A stretch of DNA of 5,741 nucleotides from Rhodospirillales bacterium (GTDB lineage Bacteria; Pseudomonadota; Alphaproteobacteria; Acetobacterales; Acetobacteraceae). Under the pieces are notes generated by a model, which was not told the DNA's origin, made no database searches, and was given only the letters and a program-made list of their open reading frames with translations. Where the stretch lies: positions 1 to 5,741 of the forward strand of contig JAGWOU010000145.1 in NCBI GenBank assembly GCA_028870815.1, in the 5' to 3' direction. The stretch's first letter is position 1; the number at the start of each line of letters is the position of its first letter. The translations under genes and the position numbers were made by a program. This document shows positions 1 to 5,043 of the stretch, piece by piece.

Positions 1-342
1 GCCATCGGCCTTGTTCAGCCGCACCACGCCGGCCTGCGCCAGCATGGCCTCGGTGATGGTCTCACCAGCGTTCAGCTTGCCAGCCTCAAGTGCCGCGTCA
101 AGCGCGTCGAGGTTAAGCGGCGCGAACACCTTACGGTTGACGTTATGGAAGCCGCGCTTCGGCAGACGGCGATAGATCGGGAGCTGACCGCCCTCGAACC
201 CATTGAGGGACACGCCCTCACGCGCCTTCTGACCCTTCACACCCTTACCCGAGGTCTTGCCCTTGCCAGAGCCGATACCGCGGCCAAGGCGCTTGGACTT
301 GAGACGGGCGCCGGGATTGTCCCGGATTTCGTTCAGTTTCAT
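1..342 (-). CDS. rplO: 50S ribosomal protein L15, 3' end missing (partial)
   Basis: L15 is a late-assembling large-subunit protein that contacts 23S rRNA. The first 114 residues are present, beginning MKLNEIRDNPGARLKSKRLG. They show the basic glycine-rich N-terminal segment typical of L15 (RGIGSGKGKTSGKGVKGQKA, residues 21-40), followed by the conserved GFEGGQLPIYRRLPKRGF region (48-65). The frame is open to the window edge. The family is usually about 145-165 residues, so roughly 30-50 C-terminal residues, including the usual L15 signature, lie outside. The ATG at 342 has an AAGGA ribosome binding site 9 nt upstream, in the 19-nt gap after rpmD. In the classical order secY would follow. Identity is essentially certain from sequence and position. 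Confidence 0.97.
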   Translation of the reverse strand, partial: MKLNEIRDNPGARLKSKRLGRGIGSGKGKTSGKGVKGQKAREGVSLNGFEGGQLPIYRRLPKRGFHNVNRKVFAPLNLDALDAALEAGKLNAGETITEAMLAQAGVVRLNKADG

Positions 343-361
343 CGTTGCAATTCCTTACCGC

Positions 362-550
362 TCAGCCGAGCTCTTCGACTTTGAGCAGGTGCTTCACCTT
401 GTTCACCATGCCGAGAACTTCCGGCGTGGCGGCGCGCTCAACATTCTTGCCGATCTTGTTCAGACCAAGCCCCACCAGCGTGGCCTGCTGGCCGGGCTTG
501 CGCCCGTTGCCAGAACCAACCTGGGTGATACGGATCTTCTTTTCAGACAT
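362..550 (-). CDS. rpmD: 50S ribosomal protein L30
   Basis: L30 is a small large-subunit protein, and this one has the usual bacterial length (62 residues). It begins MSEKKIRITQVGSG and carries the L30 core: GLGLNKIGKNVERAATPEV (27-45), then GMVNKVKHLLKVEELG (47-62). The frame stays open upstream for about 90 nt inside rpsE. The ATG at 550 is chosen because the L30 fold begins there and a GGTGGAG ribosome binding site lies 7 nt upstream, within rpsE codons. The start overlaps the end of rpsE by 8 nt (ATGTCTGA), so translation is probably coupled. It sits between rpsE and rplO as in the classical spc operon. Some bacterial lineages lack L30; this one has it. Confidence 0.97.
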   Translation of the reverse strand: MSEKKIRITQVGSGNGRKPGQQATLVGLGLNKIGKNVERAATPEVLGMVNKVKHLLKVEELG

Positions 551-1133
551 CGGCCGTCTCCACCTGCTTCTCCGGCGCGCCGAACAGCTCGGCCACCTTC
601 TTGCCTCGGCGGTTGGCAACCTGGCGGGGGCTGGTCGCACCCTGCAACGCGGCGAAGGTCGCCTTCACCATGTTATGCGGGTTGCGGCTGCCGAGAGACT
701 TGGCCACCACGTCGGCGATGCCCAGCGTCTCGAACACGGCGCGCAGCGGGCCGCCGGCGATGATGCCGGTACCGGCCGGCGCGGCGCGCAGCACCACCTC
801 ACCCGCGCCAAAAATGCCGCGTGCGTCATGATGCAGGGTCCGGCCTTCCTTCATAGGAACGCGGATCATGGACTTCTTGGCGCGCTCGGTCGCCTTGCGG
901 ATCGCCTCGGGCACCTCACGGGCCTTGCCCGCGCCGTAGCCAACGCGACCCTTCTGGTCACCGACCACCACCAGCGCGGCGAAAGCGAAACGGCGTCCGC
1001 CCTTCACCACTTTGGCGACGCGGTTGATGGTCACCAGCTTGTCGACGAACTCATCACCGGCCTCGCGCTCGCGATCGTTGTTGCGATCGCGGTCCCGGCG
1101 CTGGCCACCACCTTCACGTGCTTCACGTGCCAT
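543..1133 (-). CDS. rpsE: 30S ribosomal protein S5
   Basis: S5 is a small-subunit protein near the mRNA entry side that influences decoding accuracy; changes in its N-domain loop give spectinomycin resistance in E. coli. The product is 196 residues. Residues 1-28 form an Arg/Asp/Glu-rich tail. The double-stranded-RNA-binding domain covers about 29-92, with the loop NRVAKVVKGG (37-46) and signature GDQKGRVGYGAGKAREVPEAI (58-78). The C-terminal domain includes GTGIIAGGPLRAV (121-133) and GSRNPHNMVKAT (148-159). Compared with the 167-residue E. coli protein it has about 18 extra N-terminal and 10 extra C-terminal residues. ATG 1133 is preferred over the in-frame TTG at 1139: GAGGG (1141-1145) lies 7 nt from the ATG but only 1 nt from the TTG, and MAREAREGG is the usual alphaproteobacterial-style start. 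Confidence 0.97.
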   Translation of the reverse strand: MAREAREGGGQRRDRDRNNDREREAGDEFVDKLVTINRVAKVVKGGRRFAFAALVVVGDQKGRVGYGAGKAREVPEAIRKATERAKKSMIRVPMKEGRTLHHDARGIFGAGEVVLRAAPAGTGIIAGGPLRAVFETLGIADVVAKSLGSRNPHNMVKATFAALQGATSPRQVANRRGKKVAELFGAPEKQVETADV

Positions 1134-1140
1134 GTGCAAA

Positions 1141-1147
1141 CCCTCTT
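1141..1147 (-). promoter_or_regulatory. Ribosome binding site deciding the rpsE start
   Basis: AAGAGGG on the minus strand overlaps the rplR stop codon (TAA at 1148-1146). Its 7-nt spacing to ATG 1133 is good. The competing in-frame TTG at 1139 is too close for normal initiation. Confidence 0.75.
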
Positions 1148-1508
1148 AGAAGTCGAGGCCGCCCTCGCGGGCCGCCTCTGCCAGGGCTTTCACCCGGCCA
1201 TGATAGAGATAAGAACCGCGATCGAACACGACCTGGGTCACGCCCGCTTCCTTGCAGCGCTCGGCGATCAGCTTGCCAACGGCGGCGGCGGCATCCTTGT
1301 CCGCGCCGGTCTTCAGCGAAGCCTTCAGGTCCTTGTCCAGACTCGAAGCGGCGGCAAGGGTGCGCCCCTGCGCGTCGTCGATGATCTGGGCATAGATATG
1401 CTTGCCGGAGCGGAAGACGGACAGGCGCGGGCGCCCGCCGGACTTCTGCCGGAGCTGATAGCGAAGGCGCGCCCGGCGGCGGGCCTGCAGGTCCAGATTG
1501 CTCGACAT
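1146..1508 (-). CDS. rplR: 50S ribosomal protein L18
   Basis: L18 binds 5S rRNA and, with L5, attaches it to the central protuberance of the 50S subunit. The 120-residue product has the basic N-terminal tail (QARRRARLRYQLRQKSGGRP, residues 8-27). The core LSVFRSGKHIYAQIIDD (29-45) follows, and it ends in the family hallmark FDRGSYLYHGRVKALAEAAR (95-114) plus EGGLDF. Length is normal. Its ATG shares one base with the rplF stop codon (TAATG), and the purine-rich codons for the lysine-rich end of rplF (AAGAGGGTAAGAAGAA) supply the ribosome binding site. Translation is therefore probably coupled to rplF. rpsE follows after 12 nt. Confidence 0.98.
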   Translation of the reverse strand: MSSNLDLQARRRARLRYQLRQKSGGRPRLSVFRSGKHIYAQIIDDAQGRTLAAASSLDKDLKASLKTGADKDAAAAVGKLIAERCKEAGVTQVVFDRGSYLYHGRVKALAEAAREGGLDF

Positions 1509-2041
1509 TATTTCTTCTTACCCTCTTTGCGGCGGATGGCCTCGCCCTCAAACTTGACGCCCTTGCCTTTATACGGCTCTGGCGGACGCCATGCGCGCAG
1601 CTCAGCGCAAACCTGGCCAACCTGGCGCTTATCGACGCCCTCGACCTTGATCGAGGTCGGCTTCTCGCAGGTCACCTTGATCCCCTCGGGGATCGGGTAG
1701 GTGACATCGTGCGAGAACCCAAGATTCACCACCAGGTTCTTGCCCTGCACCGCAGCGCGGTAACCGGTGCCGGTGATTTCCAGGGTCTTGGAGTAGCCCT
1801 GGGAAACGCCCTTCACCATGTTCGCGATGTTGGCACGGGTGGTGCCCCACATCATACGCGCCTGGGCTTCCTTGGTTTTCGGCTCAACCGAAACCTTGTT
1901 GCCGTCAACCGAGACATTGACCAGATCGGTCAGGGCCAGGGTCTGCTCACCGAGCTTGCCTTTGGCGGTGACGACATTGCCGGAGAGGGCAACGGTCACG
2001 CCGGCCGGGATCTCAACGGGATATTTACCAACACGAGACAT
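1508..2041 (-). CDS. rplF: 50S ribosomal protein L6
   Basis: L6 lies near the sarcin-ricin loop and the factor-binding site of the 50S subunit. The 177-residue product begins MSRVGKYPVEIPAGV and has the two repeated L6 domains, about residues 1-82 and 83-170. Landmarks are ARMMWGTTRANIANMVKGVS (61-80), GTGYRA (91-96), and the C-terminal L6 signature PEPYKGKGV (154-162), followed by GEAIRRKEGKKK. Length matches E. coli. ATG 2041 has GGGAG 7 nt upstream, touching the rpsH stop codon (TAAGGGAG). The stop overlaps the rplR start by one base. Nothing is unusual in the protein. Confidence 0.98.
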   Translation of the reverse strand: MSRVGKYPVEIPAGVTVALSGNVVTAKGKLGEQTLALTDLVNVSVDGNKVSVEPKTKEAQARMMWGTTRANIANMVKGVSQGYSKTLEITGTGYRAAVQGKNLVVNLGFSHDVTYPIPEGIKVTCEKPTSIKVEGVDKRQVGQVCAELRAWRPPEPYKGKGVKFEGEAIRRKEGKKK

Positions 2042-2053
2042 CTTGGCGCTCCC

Positions 2054-2452
2054 TTAGAACACGCGGCAGAGCACTTCGCCGCCAACATTGGCAGCGCGGG
2101 CTTCCACATCGCTCATCACGCCACGCGGCGTGGACAGGATCGACACACCGAGGCCGTTATAGACCCGCGGCAATTCCTTGATCTTGGAATACACGCGGCG
2201 GCCCGGACGGGACACGCGGGAAATTTCCTTAATCACCGGCTGGCCTTCATTGTACTTCAGCTCGATGCGGAGCTGCGCAACGCCGGTACGGATTTCCTCG
2301 CGGGTGAAGCCGCGAATGAAGCCCTCGCGCTTCAGAACCTCGAGCACGTTGGCGCGCAGGTTGGAAGCAGGAGCGGTGCAGGAGGTCATCCGCGCATGCT
2401 GGGCATTGCGGATACGGGTGAGCATATCGCCCAAAGGATCGGACATAGACAT
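2054..2452 (-). CDS. rpsH: 30S ribosomal protein S8
   Basis: S8 binds the central domain of 16S rRNA early in 30S assembly. In E. coli it is also the translational repressor of the spc operon, acting on the mRNA near the rplE start. The product is 132 residues, the usual length: MSMSDPLGDMLTRIRNAQ at the N-terminus, KREGFI (41-46), and the C-terminal RNA-binding signature ILSTPRGVMSDVEAR (105-119) ending GGEVLCRVF. Two starts are possible, ATG 2452 (MSMSDP) and ATG 2446 (MSDP). The first is chosen because AAAGGG lies 8 nt upstream of it but 14 nt from the second. A second purine run, AAAGGA, abuts the rpsN stop codon. rplF follows after 12 nt. Confidence 0.98.
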   Translation of the reverse strand: MSMSDPLGDMLTRIRNAQHARMTSCTAPASNLRANVLEVLKREGFIRGFTREEIRTGVAQLRIELKYNEGQPVIKEISRVSRPGRRVYSKIKELPRVYNGLGVSILSTPRGVMSDVEARAANVGGEVLCRVF

Positions 2453-2470
2453 GTTTTGTGCCCTTTTCCT

Positions 2471-2776
2471 TTACCAGCTGGCCTTGGTGACGCCGGGGAT
2501 CTGCCCGGTGCTCGCCAGGTCGCGGAAGGCGATACGGCAGAGCTTGAACTTACGGTAATTGCCTCGGGCGCGGCCGGTCAGCTCGCAGCGCAGGCGGACC
2601 CGCACCTTCGCACCATTGCGCGGCAATTGCGCGAGCTTGAGGCTCGCCTCGAAACGGTCTTCAACCGGCAGCGAGCGATCCATGATCGTCGCTTTCAGCG
2701 CGGCGCGCTTGCCTTTGTCACGGGCAGCCATATGCTCGCGCTTGGCGTTCCTGTTGACCTGTGATGTCTTAGCCAT
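2471..2776 (-). CDS. rpsN: 30S ribosomal protein S14, zinc-free long form
   Basis: S14 is a late-assembling protein of the 30S head. The product is 101 residues, the same as E. coli, beginning MAKTSQVNRNAKREHMAARD and ending IPGVTKASW. The S14 signature runs from RCELTGRARGNYRKF to KLCRIAFR (63-85). Only two cysteines are visible (Cys64, Cys80), so the CXXC...CXXC zinc ribbon of the short form is absent; this is the long, zinc-independent type. The start follows the only sizeable spacer in the window (70 nt), with GGAGGGG 9 nt before ATG 2776. That leader carries two small inverted repeats, so rpsN may initiate more independently than its neighbours. rpsH follows after 18 nt. Confidence 0.98.
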   Translation of the reverse strand: MAKTSQVNRNAKREHMAARDKGKRAALKATIMDRSLPVEDRFEASLKLAQLPRNGAKVRVRLRCELTGRARGNYRKFKLCRIAFRDLASTGQIPGVTKASW

Positions 2777-2846
2777 TCTCTAAAACCCCTCCGGAACCTG
2801 CTGGAACCCCCAGCCGTTTTCCAAAAACTTTGCCAAACCCGCTGCC
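2777..2846 (-). promoter_or_regulatory. Spacer between rplE and rpsN with two small inverted repeats
   Basis: This 70-nt region is the largest non-coding stretch here. On the minus strand it contains GTTTT-TGG-AAAAC (2828-2816), then GCTGG-GGGTT-CCAGC (2814-2800). Both are perfect 5-bp inverted repeats with loops of 3 and 5 nt. Two direct copies of GGTTCC follow at a 10-nt offset (2808-2803 and 2798-2793), then the rpsN ribosome binding site GGAGGGG (2792-2786). The GC hairpin is not directly followed by a T-run, so it does not look like an intrinsic terminator. I see no convincing promoter. A regulatory role in the rpsN leader is inference only. Confidence 0.4.
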
Positions 2847-3407
2847 TTACTTCGCGAACGGCAGGTTGAAACCCTTGAGCAGCGCCTTCGCTTCCGCGTC
2901 GGTCTTCGCGCTGGTCACGAAGCAGATATCCATACCGCGGATCGCATCGACCTTGTCGTACACGATTTCCGGGAAAATGATCTGCTCTTTCACGCCGAGC
3001 GTGAAATTGCCGCGGCCATCGAAGCCCTTATTCGCCGGAATGCCACGGAAGTCGCGCACGCGCGGCAGCGCGATGGTGACCAGGCGGTCCAGGAACTCGA
3101 ACATGCGGTCGGCACGCAGCGTCACCTTGGCGCCAATCGGCAGACCGGCGCGGATCTTGAAGCCGGCAATCGCCTTCTTCGCCACCGTCTTCACCGGCTT
3201 CTGGCCGGAGATCAGGGTGAGCTCCGCCACAGCTGCGTCCAGCTTCTTCTGGTCGCCGGCGGCTTCGCCGACACCCATGTTGATGACGATCTTCTCAAGC
3301 GCCGGGATCTGCATTTCATTGCTGTAGCCAAACTCCTTCTTGAGTTCGGCGCGCACCACCTCGCGGTAATGCTTTTGCAGACGGGGCGGAATTCTTTCTT
3401 CGCTCAT
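2847..3407 (-). CDS. rplE: 50S ribosomal protein L5
   Basis: L5 binds 5S rRNA and contacts the P-site tRNA and the 30S head through a subunit bridge. The product is 186 residues, close to the usual 178-180, with a slightly longer N-terminus (MSEERIPPRLQKHYREVV). Landmarks are PALEKIVINMGVGEA (35-49), the L5 signature LTLISGQKPVKTVAKKA (63-79), FKIRAGLPIGAKVTLR (83-98), RVRDFRGI (116-123) and EQIIFPEI (141-148). ATG 3407 has an excellent AAGGAGG (3413-3419), 5 nt upstream and overlapping the rplX stop codon. In E. coli this start is where S8 represses the spc operon. rpsN follows after an unusually long 70-nt spacer. Confidence 0.98.
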   Translation of the reverse strand: MSEERIPPRLQKHYREVVRAELKKEFGYSNEMQIPALEKIVINMGVGEAAGDQKKLDAAVAELTLISGQKPVKTVAKKAIAGFKIRAGLPIGAKVTLRADRMFEFLDRLVTIALPRVRDFRGIPANKGFDGRGNFTLGVKEQIIFPEIVYDKVDAIRGMDICFVTSAKTDAEAKALLKGFNLPFAK

Positions 3408-3409
3408 TG

Positions 3410-3425
3410 CGGCCTCCTTCAGCCG
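3410..3425 (-). promoter_or_regulatory. rplE ribosome binding site in a possible small hairpin
   Basis: The minus strand reads CGGC-TGAAGGAG-GCCG at the rplX/rplE junction. A 4-bp inverted repeat (a fifth T-G pair is possible) brackets the rplX stop codon TGA, with most of the AAGGAGG ribosome binding site in the loop and its last G in the stem. The binding site is clear; the hairpin is short and may be chance. It lies at the position where S8 controls translation in E. coli, but I cannot see the S8 recognition features. Confidence 0.45.
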
Positions 3426-3739
3426 TCAATCGCGTTGCCGCTCTTGCGAGCGACACGCACTTTGCGGCCATCGTCCAGCACACGGAAGCCAATTTTGGTC
3501 GGCTTGTCCGTGGCGGGATCGATCAACGCCAAATTCGACAGATGCACAGCTGCCTCACGGGGGATGATGCCACCCTCCTGGCCCATGCGGTTCGGCTTGG
3601 TGTGGTGCTTGGCCACGGCCACGCCCTGCACAACCGCCTTCTCCTCGGTCGGCAGCACGCGCAGCACCTCGCCGCGGGCACCCTTGGAGGAGCCGGAAAT
3701 CACCAGCACCTTGTCACCCTTTTTAATACGCGCGGCCAT
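3419..3739 (-). CDS. rplX: 50S ribosomal protein L24
   Basis: L24 is one of the two assembly-initiator proteins of the 50S subunit and lies near the polypeptide exit. The product is 106 residues (E. coli 104). It starts MAARIKKGDKVLVISGSSKG, with the KOW motif GDKVLVISGSSKGARGEV (8-25). The family's conserved segment, VAKHHTKPN (42-50) and GGIIPREAAVHLSNL (56-70), follows, and it ends IGFRVLDDGRKVRVARKSG. ATG 3739 is one base after the rplN stop (TAATATG). Its ribosome binding site GGAGGTG lies inside the last codons of rplN with a 7-nt spacing. The stop codon merges with the rplE binding site (TGAAGGAGG). Confidence 0.98.
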   Translation of the reverse strand: MAARIKKGDKVLVISGSSKGARGEVLRVLPTEEKAVVQGVAVAKHHTKPNRMGQEGGIIPREAAVHLSNLALIDPATDKPTKIGFRVLDDGRKVRVARKSGNAIDG

Positions 3740-3740
3740 A

Positions 3741-4109
3741 TTACAGCACCTCCGGCGCCAGGCTGATGATCTTCATGAACTTCTTGGCGCGCAGCTCACG
3801 AACCACCGGCCCAAAGATACGGGTGCCGATCGGCTCCTGCTGCTTGTTGATCAGCACAGCCGCGTTGCGGTCGAAGCGGATCACGCTGCCATCGGGGCGG
3901 CGCACCGGATAGGCGGTGCGAACCACCACGGCCTGATGCACGTCACCCTTCTTCACCTTGCCGCGGGGGATCGCGTCCTTAACGGACACCACGATCACAT
4001 CGCCGACGGAGGCCGTCTTGCGCTTGGAGCCGCCGAGCACCTTGATGCACTGCACGCGCTTGGCACCAGAGTTGTCAGCGACATCGAGATTGGATTCAAC
4101 GATAATCAT
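3741..4109 (-). CDS. rplN: 50S ribosomal protein L14
   Basis: L14 sits at the subunit interface, forms bridges to 16S rRNA, and is the binding site of the silencing factor RsfS. The product is 122 residues, exactly the E. coli length. Visible are NLDVADNSGAKRVQCIKVLG (7-26), IPRGKVKKGDV (47-57), the L14 signature AVVVRTAYPVRRPDGSV...FDRNAAVL (60-86), IGTRIFGPVVREL (94-106) and the C-terminus KFMKIISLAPEVL. It is the first gene of the spc operon in E. coli; here it lies only 14 nt after rpsQ, with GAGGG fused to the rpsQ stop (TGAGAGGG) serving as ribosome binding site. No separate promoter is visible in that gap. Confidence 0.99.
   Translation of the reverse strand: MIIVESNLDVADNSGAKRVQCIKVLGGSKRKTASVGDVIVVSVKDAIPRGKVKKGDVHQAVVVRTAYPVRRPDGSVIRFDRNAAVLINKQQEPIGTRIFGPVVRELRAKKFMKIISLAPEVL
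3747..3753 (-). promoter_or_regulatory. rplX ribosome binding site inside rplN
   Basis: GGAGGTG is formed by the codons for Pro-Glu-Val at the L14 C-terminus, 7 nt before ATG 3739. The upstream stop and the start are separated by one base (TAATATG), so ribosomes finishing rplN are well placed to begin rplX. Confidence 0.7.
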
Positions 4110-4123
4110 GTCTCAAATCCCTC

Positions 4124-4390
4124 TCAGCCGGCTGGCGTTTCGGCGGCGAGCGCAGCGCCGTTGCGCTCCGTCACCACCCAGGTCTTGCGGCGGCTGATCG
4201 GCGCGCATTCTTCAATGCGCACCAGGTCACCTTCCACGCAGACATTGTTCTCGTCATGCGCCGCGTACTTCTTGGAGCGGCGGATGAACTTCTTATACAG
4301 CGGATGCATGATGCGGCGCTCGACAAGCACGGTAATCGTCTTGTCCATCTTGTCGCTCACGACCCGCCCGGTCAGAACACGTTTCGGCAT
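4124..4390 (-). CDS. rpsQ: 30S ribosomal protein S17
   Basis: S17 is a primary 16S rRNA-binding protein of the 30S body, with an OB-type fold. The product is 88 residues (E. coli 84). It begins MPKRVLTGRVVSDKMDKTIT, then VERRIMHPLYKKFIRRSKKY (23-42) and HDENN (45-49). The S17 signature region is GDLVRIEECAPIS (54-66), and the tail is RRKTWVVTERNGAALAAETPAG. Position 63 is Ala where E. coli has Arg; this may be common in some alphaproteobacteria. ATG 4390 has AGAGGG 4 nt upstream, joined to the rpmC stop (TAAGAGGG), a rather short spacing. In E. coli this gene ends the S10 operon; here rplN follows after 14 nt. Confidence 0.98.
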   Translation of the reverse strand: MPKRVLTGRVVSDKMDKTITVLVERRIMHPLYKKFIRRSKKYAAHDENNVCVEGDLVRIEECAPISRRKTWVVTERNGAALAAETPAG

Positions 4391-4399
4391 GGTACCCTC

Positions 4400-4606
4400 T
4401 TAACCCTTCTCGGCGGTGCGGGCGCGTTCCGCGAGAATCGTCTTCACGCGCGCAATGTCGCGGCGCACGGCGCGCACGCGGCTGGTGTTCTCCTGCTGCC
4501 CGGTGGCGCGCTGGAACCGCAGATTGAACTGCTCCTTGCGCAGATCCACCAGCAGCGCCTTCAGTTCGTCCGGGGACTTGACCCGGATGTCAGATGCAGT
4601 GGTCAT
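4400..4606 (-). CDS. rpmC: 50S ribosomal protein L29
   Basis: L29 is a small helical protein next to L23 at the polypeptide exit site, where it contributes to docking of trigger factor and SRP. The product is 68 residues (E. coli 63). It has two predicted long helices: SPDELKALLVDLRKEQFNLR (11-30) and SRVRAVRRDIARVKTILAER (42-61), separated by the family's short turn with ATGQQENT (34-41). Length and order are normal. ATG 4606 begins only 5 nt after the rplP stop (TAAGAGTTATG). The best ribosome binding site is GAGG, 10 nt upstream inside the end of rplP, so initiation is probably coupled. Confidence 0.97.
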   Translation of the reverse strand: MTTASDIRVKSPDELKALLVDLRKEQFNLRFQRATGQQENTSRVRAVRRDIARVKTILAERARTAEKG

Positions 4607-4611
4607 AACTC

Positions 4612-5028
4612 TTACGCCTCGCCGATACGGGTGACGAACTTGGTGCGGATCGGCAGCTTCGCGGCACCGAGCGACAGCGCTTCACGAGCCAATGTCTCGG
4701 GAACACCGTCAATCTCAAACACAATGCGGCCGGGCTGCACGCGCGCGACCCAGAATTCCGGGCTACCCTTGCCGGAGCCCATACGCACTTCGGCCGGCTT
4801 GGTGGAGACCGGCAGATCCGGGAAGATGCGGATCCACACGCGGCCTGCACGCTTCATGGAGCGGGTGATGGCACGGCGCGCGGCTTCGATCTGCCGGGCG
4901 GTAATGCGCTCGGGCTCAAGCGCCTTCAGGCCAAACGCGCCGAAATTCAGCTGCGTGTTGCCCTTGGCGTTGCCGTGGATGCGGCCTTTGTGCGCCTTGC
5001 GGAACTTGGTACGCTTAGGAGACATCAT
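4612..5028 (-). CDS. rplP: 50S ribosomal protein L16
   Basis: L16 binds 23S rRNA near the A-site tRNA elbow and is needed for a functional peptidyl transferase region. The product is 138 residues (E. coli 136). Motifs are MMSPKRTKFRKAHKGRIHG (1-19), FGLKALEPERITARQIEAAR (32-51), the first L16 signature KRAGRVWIRIFPD (59-71) and the second RMGSGKGSPEFW (82-93). Arg82 corresponds to the arginine hydroxylated in E. coli L16. Two adjacent ATGs exist (5028, 5025). The first is chosen because most L16 proteins have one residue before SPKRTKF (commonly ML), and GAGGA lies 10 nt upstream. The binding site touches the rpsC stop (TAAGAGGA). Confidence 0.98.
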   Translation of the reverse strand: MMSPKRTKFRKAHKGRIHGNAKGNTQLNFGAFGLKALEPERITARQIEAARRAITRSMKRAGRVWIRIFPDLPVSTKPAEVRMGSGKGSPEFWVARVQPGRIVFEIDGVPETLAREALSLGAAKLPIRTKFVTRIGEA

Positions 5029-5043
5029 GGCTTCAAATTCCTC

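Noticed and set aside
1134..1139. Upstream TTG as an alternative start for rpsE, adding two residues
   Set aside because: It lies only 1 nt from the ribosome binding site, while ATG 1133 has a 7-nt spacing and gives the usual MARE start.
345..1700. Long open plus-strand frame (about 450 codons) opposite rpmD, rpsE, rplR and rplF
   Set aside because: It lies antisense to four clearly conserved ribosomal protein genes, its product resembles no family I know, and long antisense frames are expected in GC-rich coding DNA.
1709..2764. Long open plus-strand frame (about 350 codons) opposite rplF, rpsH and rpsN
   Set aside because: It spans several intact genes and their junctions on the other strand, with no recognisable domain; this is a codon-bias shadow.
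2471..2776. Zinc-ribbon S14 paralogue
   Set aside because: Only two cysteines are present, and the 101-residue length matches the zinc-free long form.
2800..2828. Intrinsic terminator between rplE and rpsN
   Set aside because: The stems are only 5 bp, the GC stem is not directly followed by a T-run, and essential genes of the same cluster continue downstream.
3369..4403. Long open plus-strand frame (about 344 codons) opposite rplX, rplN and rpsQ
   Set aside because: Same reasoning: it is antisense to conserved genes and has low-complexity, non-homologous content.
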